From positions 62,001-126,000 of the forward strand of contig NZ_JAGPYK010000011.1 of NCBI RefSeq assembly GCF_018070045.1: a stretch of 64,000 bases of DNA, given 5' to 3'. Shown here piece by piece: positions 41,021 to 50,400 of this stretch. The notes under the pieces were generated by a model. The model was given only the letters and a program-made list of their open reading frames with translations, did not search any database and had not been told where the DNA came from. The DNA is from Micromonospora sp. U21 (GTDB lineage: Bacteria > Actinomycetota > Actinomycetes > Mycobacteriales > Micromonosporaceae). Both the position numbers and the translations under genes were made by a program. Positions within the stretch are counted from its first letter, which is position 1, and each line of letters begins with the position of its first letter.

Positions 41021-41887
41021 ATGGGACGGGCGACTGACCGACGGGGCGTACTCCGGATCGACCTGGACGCGGCGGCCGACGGGCGCGGGCCCGTCCGCCG
41101 GCCGGACAACCTGGCGGTGGAGGAGCCGCTGGAGATCCGGGTGGGCCCGGCCGGTCCCGGCCGGCGGCGGCCGCTCGCGGTCACCATGCGCACCCCCGGG
41201 GACGACCTGGACCTGGCCATCGGTTTCCTGCTGACCGAGGGGCTGATCCGGTCGACCGACGACGTGCAGACCGCGCAGCTCTGCGCCGGCGCGGAGACGC
41301 CGAACACGTACAACGTGGTGGACGTGGTGCTCGCCCCCGGGGTGCCGGAACCGACCACCGACCCGTCCCGGAACTTCTACACGACCAGCTCCTGCGGGGT
41401 CTGCGGCAAGGCCAGCATCGACGCGGTCCGCACCCGTTCGCTGTTTCCGGTGGCGGCGGACCCGCTCACCGTGCCGGCCGCCCTGCTCGCCGAGCTGCCC
41501 GACCGGCTGCGCGCCGGCCAGCGCGGCTTCGACCGGACCGGTGGGCTCCACGCGGCGGGACTCTTCACGCCCGCCGGCGAGCTGGTGGTGCTCCGCGAGG
41601 ACGTGGGCCGACACAACGCCGTGGACAAGGTGATCGGCTGGGCGGTGCGGCAACGGCGGCTGCCGCTGGCCGGGCACCTGCTGCTGGTCTCCGGCCGCGC
41701 CAGCTTCGAGCTGACCCAGAAGGCGTGGATGGCCGGGGTGCCACTGCTGGCCGCGGTCTCCGCGCCCAGCACCCTCGCCGCCGAGCTGGCCGACGAGGCG
41801 GGGATGACGCTGGTCGGCTTCCTGCGCGGACGGACCATGAACGTCTACGCCGGCCCGCACCGGGTCATGGTCGAGCAGCCGGCCTGA
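41021..41887 (+). CDS. fdhD: Sulfurtransferase FdhD
   Basis: A 288-residue FdhD protein, needed to sulfurate the Mo cofactor of formate dehydrogenase. Conserved features are PDNLAVEEPLEIRV, GDDLDLAIGFLLTEGLI and the Cys motif SSCGVCGKAS, then GGLHAAGLF, EDVGRHNAVDKVIGW and SGRASFELTQKAWMAG. The ATG at 41021 follows two in-frame alternatives; this start gives the usual length. No formate dehydrogenase genes are in the window. It is divergent from mobA. Confidence 0.93.
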   Translation: MGRATDRRGVLRIDLDAAADGRGPVRRPDNLAVEEPLEIRVGPAGPGRRRPLAVTMRTPGDDLDLAIGFLLTEGLIRSTDDVQTAQLCAGAETPNTYNVVDVVLAPGVPEPTTDPSRNFYTTSSCGVCGKASIDAVRTRSLFPVAADPLTVPAALLAELPDRLRAGQRGFDRTGGLHAAGLFTPAGELVVLREDVGRHNAVDKVIGWAVRQRRLPLAGHLLLVSGRASFELTQKAWMAGVPLLAAVSAPSTLAAELADEAGMTLVGFLRGRTMNVYAGPHRVMVEQPA

Positions 41888-41898
41888 AACCCCTCTCC

Positions 41899-42615
41899 TC
41901 AGCGGCTGAACAGCTCGAACAGGTCCAGCCGCACGGCAGCGTCACGGGCGATCAGGAACCCGGCGATGCCGAGGATCCAGCCGAGCATGCCGCCGGAGTG
42001 CCGCACGATCCAGGCGTTGAGCCGGACCAGCACCGGCTCGACCAGACTCGGCCACGCCATCCGAGCCCCCAGCAGCAGCACCGCCGGCAGCACCATGACC
42101 AGGCAATAGCCGGCGAGCAGCCCCACGATCTCCGCCGCGCCGAGCCCGGAGGTGGTCAGCAGGCCGACCGCGCCGAGGTACGGCAGCATCGTCGCCACCT
42201 CCGCGAGCGCGGCGAGTAGCGCCAACCCCACCAGCCATCGCGCCGAGGAGTCGCCGGCGGTGACCCGGTCCCGCCAGCGCAGCACACCGCCGCCGCGCGG
42301 GCGTCGTTTGCCGTCGTACCGGAAGCTGAGCGCGAACAGCCCGACCCCCAGGACGAGCTGCGCCCAGAGCACCGGCCGGTTGTCAATCGCCCCGCCGAGT
42401 ACGTCGGCCAGCCGGCTGCCACCCACGGCGAGCAACAGCCCCACGGCGAAGTAGAAGACGGCGATCGTGCCGAGGTAGACGAGGATCCGCCGGGCGTTGA
42501 CCGTCCCGGGCGCGAGCAGCAACCAGACCGGGATGAAGAGGGTGCCGATGCTGGTGCTGTCGACCAGGGCCAGGCCCGCGAGCGACAACAGCAGTCCGAC
42601 GCTCATGTGGGGCAT
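41899..42615 (-). CDS. GAP (Sap) family membrane protein
   Basis: A 238-residue membrane protein with six hydrophobic helices, beginning LLLSLAGLALVDSTSIGTL and containing WLLLAPGTVNARRILVYLG, AEVATMLPYLGAVGLL and LLGARMAWP. This matches the GAP/Sap family, related to LysE-like transporters and named from the mycobacterial sulfolipid and glycopeptidolipid addressing proteins. It probably exports or positions a lipid. An in-frame ATG at 42606 is an equally plausible start. No lipid synthesis genes are near. Confidence 0.82.
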   Translation of the reverse strand: MPHMSVGLLLSLAGLALVDSTSIGTLFIPVWLLLAPGTVNARRILVYLGTIAVFYFAVGLLLAVGGSRLADVLGGAIDNRPVLWAQLVLGVGLFALSFRYDGKRRPRGGGVLRWRDRVTAGDSSARWLVGLALLAALAEVATMLPYLGAVGLLTTSGLGAAEIVGLLAGYCLVMVLPAVLLLGARMAWPSLVEPVLVRLNAWIVRHSGGMLGWILGIAGFLIARDAAVRLDLFELFSR

Positions 42616-42728
42616 TCGTTGGGTAGGAGCACCTGATGATTGTCCGGTGGCGCCTGCTTTGCCGAGTCGGCCGCAGACAGGAGAAACGGGTACATCGTTC
42701 GGACCACACCGAACATCCCGATCGACGG

Positions 42729-43775
42729 TCAGCGGCGGCCACGTCGGCTCCTCCCGCGGCGGCGGACCACGCCGGGCAGACCGATCGACGGCCAGCCGTC
42801 CAGCTCGGACGGAGGCACGCCCCGCCGGAGCAGGTCGTCCAGGAGCCGAGCGAGCGAGTAGTCGGGGTGCAGGCTCAGCGTGCGCTCCAGCGCGACCGCC
42901 GCCAGCGCCCCCTGCCCCGCCCGCCAGGCCGCGAACGCCAGCAGCGCACCCGGTGCGGCCGCCAGCTCCGACTCGGCCCGGCGCAGCATGTCGGTCCAGA
43001 GGGCGATGTCGCGGTCCCGACCGTCGGTGCGTTCCCAGGCGTGGTCGCGGATCGGCAGGTGCGTCAGCAGGAGGCTCAGCCAGGCCACCTCGTCGTCGTC
43101 GAGCCGTTCGCCGCGCCGTTGCCGGCGTTGCGCCTCACGGACCGCCGCCACCCCGGCGGAGCGCAGAGCCCGGCCGCCGAGCAGGTCGCTCGCGGGTGCC
43201 CGCTCGACCAGCTCGGTCAGTCGCCGCTCGGCCCGGACGGTGGCCGCGCGCAGCGCGTCCCGCGCCGGGCCGTCCACCGGTGACACCTGCGCCACGAGGG
43301 CGGCCCGGTCGGGGAGCGCGACCTGGCCGGCGAAGACCGCCGAGGCGGTCACCTGGTTGGCCGCCGGGTCATATCGCCGGCCTTCGGGCGGGCAGCAGTC
43401 GGGCTCGGCGCAGAGATAGGACCACCACCGACCGTCGGTCACCCGCAGCGCGTCCAGCACCTCCAACCCGGCCCCGGCCAGGGCGGCGCGCACCGCGTCC
43501 ACGCTCGGCGTCACCCGGTCGGGCGGCCCGTAGCCGACCACGGTCGCGGCCTCCGCGCCCTGGCGATGGATCACCCCGGCCAGGTGCCGGGCGCGCTCGA
43601 CCAGATCGGCTGACGGGTCGGGCAGGTCGGCGCGGGCGGCGAAGATGATCCGCCGACCGCGCAGCGCCACCGCGACCACACTGTCGGCTGGGTGGAAGCC
43701 GAGCAGGTACGGCACGGCGGCGAGCAGGTCGGCGGGTGAGCGGACGGCGAGCCGGGGGCGTTCGGTCGAGGTCAT
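42729..43775 (-). CDS. DUF4192 family protein
   Basis: A 348-residue soluble protein that fits DUF4192 well: VRSPADLLAAVPYLLGFHPADSVV near the start, then AEAATVVGYGP, YDPAANQVTASAVFAGQ and WLSLLLTHLPIRDHAWERTD, and TLSLHPDYSLARLLDDLLRRGV near the C-terminus. The function is unknown. The basic tail (RRRGRSRRGRR) may bind nucleic acid. The gap to the divergent kinase gene contains a pair of DnaA-box-like sequences. Confidence 0.87.
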   Translation of the reverse strand: MTSTERPRLAVRSPADLLAAVPYLLGFHPADSVVAVALRGRRIIFAARADLPDPSADLVERARHLAGVIHRQGAEAATVVGYGPPDRVTPSVDAVRAALAGAGLEVLDALRVTDGRWWSYLCAEPDCCPPEGRRYDPAANQVTASAVFAGQVALPDRAALVAQVSPVDGPARDALRAATVRAERRLTELVERAPASDLLGGRALRSAGVAAVREAQRRQRRGERLDDDEVAWLSLLLTHLPIRDHAWERTDGRDRDIALWTDMLRRAESELAAAPGALLAFAAWRAGQGALAAVALERTLSLHPDYSLARLLDDLLRRGVPPSELDGWPSIGLPGVVRRRGRSRRGRR

Positions 43776-43815
43776 GCCGCGAGCTTGCGACGGGCTCGCC
43801 CGGCTTCGCCGCCCC

Positions 43816-43849
43816 TGTGGACGACACGCGGCTCATCCACAGTCACTCC
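43816..43849. promoter_or_regulatory. Inverted DnaA-box-like pair sharing a 17-mer with the arcA palindrome
   Basis: TGTGGACGA (43816-43824) and TCATCCACA (43833-43841) are inverted. The 17-mer TCATCCACAGTCACTCC at 43833-43849 also occurs at 25171-25187, in the arcA promoter region. It lies between the divergent DUF4192 and fructosamine-kinase-like genes. Confidence 0.45.
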
Positions 43850-43957
43850 CCGTGTTGTCCCTGGTCAAGGCACATCCCGAGGTGCTGGAAAGGAACCGGT
43901 GGCACCGGTGGCCGACCCGATGTGTTCGGGCGGTGCCGTTGTGTCGTGGGGAGCGGT

Positions 43958-43963
43958 TACCGT
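43958..43963 (+). promoter_or_regulatory. -10 element of the fructosamine kinase-like gene
   Basis: TACCGT ends 6 nt before the ATG at 43970. Confidence 0.5.
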
Positions 43964-43969
43964 GCGCTG

Positions 43970-44884
43970 ATGGACCTGGCGTATCTGCGCACGCACCCGG
44001 CACACCTGCCGACGTTCCTGACCCACCAGCGGATCAGGGAGACGCCGGTCGCCGGTGGCGACATCTGCGCCGCCGCCCGACTCACCCTGGACGACGGCCA
44101 CTCGGTCTTCGCCAAGTCGTGGCCCGAGCGGGCCGGCCGGCCGGTGCCGGAGGGCTTCTTCGCCGCCGAGGCGGCCGGGTTGCGCTGGCTGCGGGAGGCC
44201 GGCGCGGTCGCCGTACCCGACGTGATCGTGGCGTTGCCCGACCTGCTGGCGCTCGACTGGGTGGAGCCCGGCGAGCCGACGCCGGCGGCGGCCGAGCGCT
44301 TCGGCCGGGAGTTGGCCGACCTCCACCGGGCCGGCGCACCGGCCTTCGGTGCGACCTGGCCCGGTTTCATCGGGGCGCTCGGGCAGGACAACACCCCCGA
44401 CGACGGTCCCTGGTCGACGTGGTTCGCCCAGCGGCGACTCGCTCCCTACCTGCGGCGCTCGGTCGACGGCGGCGCGCTGAGCAGCGACGACGCCGCGCTG
44501 GTCGAGCAGGTGATCGGCCGGGTCGGCGAGTTCGGCGGGGATCAGCCGCCGGCCCGCATCCACGGCGACCTGTGGCCGGGCAACGTGCTGTGGGGCGCCG
44601 ACGACCGGGCCTGGCTGGTCGACCCGGCGGCGCACGGCGGGCACCGGGAGACGGATCTCGCCCAGCTGGCGCTCTTCGGCGGCATTCCATACCTGGACCG
44701 GGTCCTGGCCGCCTATCAGGAGGCCTGGCCGCTCCCCGACGGCTGGCGCGATCGGGTGCCGCTGCACCAACTGCACCTGCTGCTGGTGCACACCGCGCTG
44801 TTCGGCGGCGGATACCGAGATGCGGTCGTCCAGAACGCCCGTGCCGCCCTGGACGGGCCCGAGCGCGCTACGGTCGACAGGTGA
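43970..44884 (+). CDS. Fructosamine kinase/aminoglycoside phosphotransferase-like protein
   Basis: A 304-residue protein kinase-like enzyme. The N-lobe has ARLTLDDGHSVFAKSWP with the ATP-binding Lys. The catalytic loop is RIHGDLWPGNVLW, with Asp and Asn, and DPAAHGGHRETDLA carries the metal-binding Asp. HGDLWPGN and GHRE(T/V)DLA are hallmarks of the fructosamine kinase family, which phosphorylates ketoamines for deglycation. Its stop overlaps the moaA start by 4 nt, but moaA has its own -10 element. Confidence 0.9.
   Translation: MDLAYLRTHPAHLPTFLTHQRIRETPVAGGDICAAARLTLDDGHSVFAKSWPERAGRPVPEGFFAAEAAGLRWLREAGAVAVPDVIVALPDLLALDWVEPGEPTPAAAERFGRELADLHRAGAPAFGATWPGFIGALGQDNTPDDGPWSTWFAQRRLAPYLRRSVDGGALSSDDAALVEQVIGRVGEFGGDQPPARIHGDLWPGNVLWGADDRAWLVDPAAHGGHRETDLAQLALFGGIPYLDRVLAAYQEAWPLPDGWRDRVPLHQLHLLLVHTALFGGGYRDAVVQNARAALDGPERATVDR
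44869..44874 (+). promoter_or_regulatory. -10 element of moaA
   Basis: TACGGT lies inside the end of the kinase-like gene, 6 nt before the GTG at 44881. Confidence 0.45.
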
Positions 44885-45894
44885 GCATCGCCCCGCGGAC
44901 CGACGGCGTCCTAGTCGACCGGTTCGGCCGGGTCGCACGGGACCTGCGCGTGTCCCTCACCGACAAGTGCAACCTACGGTGCACCTACTGCATGCCGGCC
45001 GAAGGGCTGCCCTGGCTGGCCGGTCCCGAGCTGCTCACCGACGCGGAGATCGTCCGGTTGGTCCGGGTGGCCGTCGAGCGACTCGGCGTGACCGAGGTGC
45101 GGTTCACCGGCGGCGAGCCACTGATCCGACCCGGGCTGGTCGGCATCGTCGCCTCGGTCGCGGCGCTGGAGCCCCGCCCGCGGATCTCGCTCACCACCAA
45201 CGGCATCGGCCTGGACCGGCTCGCCCCGGCCCTGCGCACGGCCGGCCTCGACCGGGTGAACGTCTCGCTGGACACCCTGGACCCGGACCGGTTCACCCAG
45301 CTCACCCGCCGCGCCCGGCTGGACTCGGTGCTCGCCGGGCTCGCCGGGGCCGCCGACGCCGGGCTCAACCCCGTGAAGATCAATTCTGTGTTGATGCGCG
45401 GCGTCAACGAAGACGAGGCACCGGCCCTGCTGCGCTTCGCTGTCGACCACGACTACCAGCTGCGGATCATCGAGCAGATGCCACTGGACGCCCAGCACGG
45501 CTGGGACCGCAGCACGATGGTCACCGCCGAGGAGATCCTCGCCTCCCTGCTTACCCGCTTCGACCTCAGCCCCGACCCGGCCGAACGCGGCGCGGCGCCG
45601 GCGGAGACCTGGTTGGTCGACGGCGGCCCGGCCCGGGTCGGTGTCATCGCCAGCGTCACCCGCCCCTTCTGCGGCGACTGCGACCGCACCCGGCTGACCG
45701 CCGACGGCCAGGTCCGTGCCTGCCTCTTCGCCACCGAGGAGTCGGACCTGCGCGCCGCGCTACGCGCCGGCGCGGACGACGACGACCTGGCCCGGCGCTG
45801 GCGCACCGCGATGTGGGGTAAGCGCGCCGGGCACGGCATCGACGACCCCACCTTCCTCCAGCCGACCCGGCCGATGTCCGCGATCGGAGGCTGA
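44881..45894 (+). CDS. moaA: GTP 3',8-cyclase (radical SAM)
   Basis: A 337-residue enzyme for the first step of molybdopterin synthesis. The N-terminal radical-SAM cluster motif is CNLRCTYCMP, followed by RFTGGEPLIRPGL and SLTTNGIGLDRLA. The C-terminal second cluster is in RPFCGDCDRTRLTADGQVRACLF. It ends AIGG, the conserved C-terminal GG required for activity. moaD follows after 3 nt, so the two form one operon; MoaC is encoded 15 kb away. Confidence 0.95.
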   Translation: MSIAPRTDGVLVDRFGRVARDLRVSLTDKCNLRCTYCMPAEGLPWLAGPELLTDAEIVRLVRVAVERLGVTEVRFTGGEPLIRPGLVGIVASVAALEPRPRISLTTNGIGLDRLAPALRTAGLDRVNVSLDTLDPDRFTQLTRRARLDSVLAGLAGAADAGLNPVKINSVLMRGVNEDEAPALLRFAVDHDYQLRIIEQMPLDAQHGWDRSTMVTAEEILASLLTRFDLSPDPAERGAAPAETWLVDGGPARVGVIASVTRPFCGDCDRTRLTADGQVRACLFATEESDLRAALRAGADDDDLARRWRTAMWGKRAGHGIDDPTFLQPTRPMSAIGG

Positions 45895-45897
45895 GCC

Positions 45898-46152
45898 GTG
45901 GACCCGACGCCACTCATCATCCGCTACTTCGCCGGCGCGCGCGCCGCCGCCGGCCGCTCCGAGGAGGTCACCGCCGCCGGCCGATCGCTCGACGACCTCG
46001 CCGTCGAGCTGGCCCACCGGCACGGCGACCGAATGGCCGCCGTGCTGCGGGTGGCGAGTTTCCTCGTGGACGGCGTCACCTGTCATGATCGTCAGGCACC
46101 CCTGCCAGGCGGGGCCACGGTCGATGTCCTGCCCCCGTTCGCGGGCGGCTGA
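45898..46152 (+). CDS. moaD: Molybdopterin synthase sulfur carrier subunit
   Basis: An 84-residue ubiquitin-like MoaD/ThiS protein: IIRYFAGARAAAGRSEE at the start, VDGVTC near the middle and the C-terminal PPFAGG, whose Gly-Gly is adenylated and thiocarboxylated to deliver sulfur to MoaE. The GTG start is 3 nt after the moaA stop. MoaE, its partner, is encoded at 58.7-59.1 kb. Confidence 0.92.
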   Translation: MDPTPLIIRYFAGARAAAGRSEEVTAAGRSLDDLAVELAHRHGDRMAAVLRVASFLVDGVTCHDRQAPLPGGATVDVLPPFAGG

Positions 46153-46165
46153 GGGAGGCGCACAG

Positions 46166-47410
46166 ATGTTGGCGGTTCTGGGGTTCGTGGCCGTCCTGGC
46201 GCTGGTCACCGGTCTCATCCACCTCTACCTGTGGAAGCGACTGGTCCGGGACACCACCACGCCGGGCCGCTGGCGGCGGATCGGCGCGATCGCGGCCCTG
46301 GTGTTGGCGCTGCTCGTGCCGACCACCCTCACCGGGACGCAGGCCGGGCTCTACTGGCTCGCCTGGCCGGGCTACCTCTGGCTCGCGCTGATGTTCTACC
46401 TGCTGGTCCTGCTCGCCGTGCTGGAAGTGCCGATGCTGGTCACCCGGCTGGTGCTGCGCCGCCGGGTCATCGCCGCCGAGCCCACCACCGCCGCACCGGA
46501 GCCGGTGCTGGTCGGCGCCGCCGGGCCGACCGACCCGCCGGCCGCCAGCGCGGTCCGGGCGCCCGACCACGACCCGGCACGCCGGCTGCTGCTGGCCCGC
46601 GGGGCGGCCATCTTCGCCGGCCTCACCGCCACCGGCATCACGGGGTACGGGGTACGCACCGCGCTCGGCCCGCCGCAGCTGGACCGGGTGCAGATCCCGC
46701 TCGGCAAGCTCCCGCGCAGCATGGACGGCCTGCGCATCGCCACCGTCTCCGACATCCACCTCGGCCCGCTGCGCGGCCGGGCGCACACCGAGCGCATCGT
46801 CGCCGCGATCAACCGCCTCGACGCGGACCTGGTCGCGGTCGTCGGTGACCTGGTCGACGGCTCGGTCGCCGAGCTGGGGTCGGCCGCCGCGCCGCTGCGT
46901 GACCTACGCTCCCGGTACGGCAGCTTCTTCGTCACCGGCAACCACGAGTACTACTCGGGGGTCGAGGAGTGGGTCCAGGAGGTGGACCGGCTCGGCCTGC
47001 GGGTGCTGCAGAACCAGCGGCAGGAGATCCAGGCCCGGGGCGGCGTGCTCGACCTGGCCGGCGTCAACGACCTTTCGGGCACGGGCATCGGCCTCGCCGC
47101 CGGACCGGACTTCGCAGCCGCCCTCGGTGACCGCGACCCGAGCCGACCGGTGGTTCTGCTCGCGCATCAGCCGGTGGCGGCGAAGGAGGCGGCGCGGTAC
47201 GGCGTCGACCTGCAACTGTCCGGGCACACCCATGGCGGGCAGATAGTGCCGTTCAACCTGGCCGTCCGACTCGAACAGCCGGTGGTCAGTGGGCTCGGCG
47301 AGGTCGACGGCACCAAGGTCTACGTGACCAACGGCGCCGGTTTCTGGGGTCCGCCGGTGCGGGTCGGGGCCGAACCGCAGATCACCCTGGTCGAGCTGCG
47401 CTCGGCATAG
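46166..47410 (+). CDS. Membrane-anchored metallophosphoesterase
   Basis: A 414-residue protein with three N-terminal membrane helices (about 2-20, 36-54 and 64-86), a linker, another hydrophobic segment (about 140-160), then a calcineurin-like phosphoesterase domain (about 178-410). Metal ligands are in TVSDIHLGPL, VVGDLVDGS, TGNHEYYSG and SGHTHGGQIVP. It resembles YaeI-like lipid or nucleotide phosphodiesterases with an outward-facing catalytic domain. GGGAGG lies before the ATG at 46166. It is 13 nt after moaD, so it may be co-transcribed with the Moco genes without an obvious link. Confidence 0.87.
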   Translation: MLAVLGFVAVLALVTGLIHLYLWKRLVRDTTTPGRWRRIGAIAALVLALLVPTTLTGTQAGLYWLAWPGYLWLALMFYLLVLLAVLEVPMLVTRLVLRRRVIAAEPTTAAPEPVLVGAAGPTDPPAASAVRAPDHDPARRLLLARGAAIFAGLTATGITGYGVRTALGPPQLDRVQIPLGKLPRSMDGLRIATVSDIHLGPLRGRAHTERIVAAINRLDADLVAVVGDLVDGSVAELGSAAAPLRDLRSRYGSFFVTGNHEYYSGVEEWVQEVDRLGLRVLQNQRQEIQARGGVLDLAGVNDLSGTGIGLAAGPDFAAALGDRDPSRPVVLLAHQPVAAKEAARYGVDLQLSGHTHGGQIVPFNLAVRLEQPVVSGLGEVDGTKVYVTNGAGFWGPPVRVGAEPQITLVELRSA

Positions 47411-47456
47411 CCGACGTCACGTCCGCGCGTGGCGGCAGGCGGCCGGCGCGGCGAGC

Positions 47457-50400
47457 GTGACAGGATGCGGCGTGCCCCCGTTCAGCGCCGTACCCCCCGG
47501 TGGCCTCTCGCCATTCGTCGCGGACCTGCACATCCACTCGAAGTACTCGCGCGCGTGCAGCCGCGATCTCACCCTGCCGAACCTCGCCTGGTGGGCCCGG
47601 CGCAAGGGCATCGCCCTGCTCGGCACCGGAGACTTCACCCACCCCGCCTGGTACGACCACCTACGGGAGACGCTGCGCCCGGCCGAGCCGGGGCTCTACC
47701 GGCTCGACCCGGAGGCGGAGCGGGACATCGCCCACCGGCTGCCACCCCGACTCGCCAGCACGGCGGAGGCGGACCCGGTCCGGTTCATGCTGAGCGTGGA
47801 GATCTCCACCATCTACAAGCGGGACGACCGGACCCGCAAGGTGCACCACCTGATCTACCTGCCTGACCTGGACGCGGTGGCCCGGTTCAACGCCGCGCTC
47901 GGCCGGATCGGCAATCTCGGCTCCGACGGCCGGCCGATCCTCGGCCTGGACTCCCGCGACCTGCTGGAGATCACCCTGGAGGCGAGCCCGGACGGCTATC
48001 TGGTTCCGGCGCACATCTGGACGCCGTGGTTCTCCGCGCTGGGCTCGAAGTCCGGTTTCGACGCGATCGCCGACTGCTACGCCGACCTGGCCGAGCACAT
48101 CTTCGCCGTGGAGACCGGCCTCTCCTCCGACCCGGCGATGAACTGGCGGGTCGGCAGCCTGGACCGCTACCAACTGGTGTCCAACTCGGACGCGCACTCC
48201 CCGCCCGCGCTGGGCCGGGAGGCGACCGTGCTGACCGCCGAGCGGGACTACTTCGCCGTCCGGGAGGCGCTGCGGACCGGCGACGGCCTGGCCGGCACCA
48301 TCGAGTTCTTCCCGGAGGAGGGCAAGTACCACGCGGACGGGCACCGGCTGTGCGGGATCAACTGGTCCCCCGAGCGGACCCGGGCCGCGGGCGGGCGCTG
48401 CCCCGAGTGCGGCAAGCCGCTCACCGTGGGCGTCCTCAGTCGCGTCGAGGAGCTGGCTGACCGCGCGGAGGGGCACCGGCCGGCGCATGCCCGGGAGGTC
48501 ACCCACCTGGTGCCGCTGGCCGAGATCCTCGGCGAGATCAACAGGGTGGGCGCCCGGTCGAAGAAGGTCGAGGGGCGGCTCAACGAGCTGCTCGCCGCGC
48601 TCGGCCCCGAGCTGGAGATCTTGACCACGACGCCGCTGACCGACATCGCGCAGGCGGGCGGCGAGCTGCTCGCGGAGGGCGTCGGGCGGCTGCGGCGCGG
48701 CGACGTGCGCCGCGTGCCGGGCTACGACGGCGAGTACGGAGTGATCACCCTGTTCGACCCGGCGGAGCTGGGCGCCGGCGCCGGCACGGCGCAGGAGACG
48801 CTGTTCGACGTACCGGTGCCGGCGCAGCGTAGACCCACGGAGCCGGCAGCTCGGGCGGCGGCCAAGCGTCCCGCAGCGGCGAAGGCGGAGCCGAAGCGCA
48901 GGACGGCCCCACCACCCGCCCCACCGATCGCATCGCCGCCGTCACCGCACGAGCCGTTCGAGCCGATGCTCGCGGGCATGGAGGAGGTCGGCACCGGCCT
49001 GCTGGACCGGTTGGACGCGATGCAACGGGTCGCCGCGTCCGCGCCCGGCGGCCCGCTGCTGATCGTGGCCGGCCCGGGCACCGGCAAGACCCGGACGCTG
49101 ACGCACCGGATCGCATACCTCTGCGCGGAGCTGAACGTCTTTCCCGAGCACTGCCTGGCCATCACCTTCACCCGCCGGGCCGCCGAGGAGCTGCAGCACC
49201 GCCTCGACGGCCTGCTCGGGCCGGTCGCCGAGGACGTCACCGTGGGCACCTTCCACGCGCTGGGGCTGACCATCCTGCGGGAGAACGCCGACGCGGCGGG
49301 CCTGCCGGTGGACTTCCGGATCGCCGACGACGCCGAGCGGGCGGCGGCCCGGTCGGAGGCCGGCAACGACCGGTCCAGCTACACCGCGCTGCTGCGCAAG
49401 CAGGATCTGGTCGACCTGGACGAGCTGGTGAGCCTGCCGGTGGAGGTGCTGCGGGCCGACCAGGCGCTGGTCGGGCGGTACCGGGACCGCTGGCGGTGGA
49501 TCTTCGTCGACGAGTACCAGGACGTCGACGCGGTGCAGTACGAGCTGCTGCGGTTGCTCAGCCCGGCCGACGGCAACCTCTGCGCGATCGGCGACCCGGA
49601 CCAGGCGATCTACTCGTTCCGGGGCGCGGACGTCGGCTACTTCCTGCGCTTCTCCCAGGACTTCACCGACGCCCGGCTGGTCCGGCTCAACCGCAACTAC
49701 CGCTCCTCGGCACCCATCCTGGCCGCCGCCGTACAGGCCATCGCTCCGTCCTCGCTGGTCCGTGGCCGGCGGCTCGATCCGGCCCGGCTCGATCCGGAGG
49801 CACCGCTGGTCGGTCGCTACCCCGCAGCCTCCGTCGCCGAGGAAGCCGACTTCGTGGTCCGTACCGTGGACGAGCTGGTCGGGGGCCTGTCCCACCGGTC
49901 GCTGGACTCGGGTCGGATCGACGGCCGGTCCACCTCGCTGTCGTTCTCCGACATCGCCGTGCTGTACCGCACCGACGCGCAGGCCGCACCGATCGTGGAC
50001 GCCCTGACCCGGGCCAACATCCCGGTCCAGAAACGCTCACACGACCGGCTGCGGGACCGGCCCGGGGTGGCGGCCATCGCGCGCGAGCTGCGGCACGCGG
50101 ACGGGTTGGCCGGCTCGCTCGCCGCCCGGGTGCGGCTGGCCGGCCAGGTGGTCGCCGAGCGCTTCGCCGTGCCAACCCTGGACGGTGCCGGCGCGGGCCG
50201 TCCCGAGGACGTCCGCTCGGCGGTGGATCTGCTCACCCCGCTGGCCCGGCGGTGCGGCGACGACCTGGAGACGTTCCTGTCACAGCTGGCCACCGGCGCG
50301 GAGGTGGACGCGCTCGATCCGCGGGCGGAGGCCGTCACCCTGCTCACGCTGCACGCCGCGAAGGGCCTCGAGTTCCCGGTGGTCTTCCTGGTCGGTGCCG

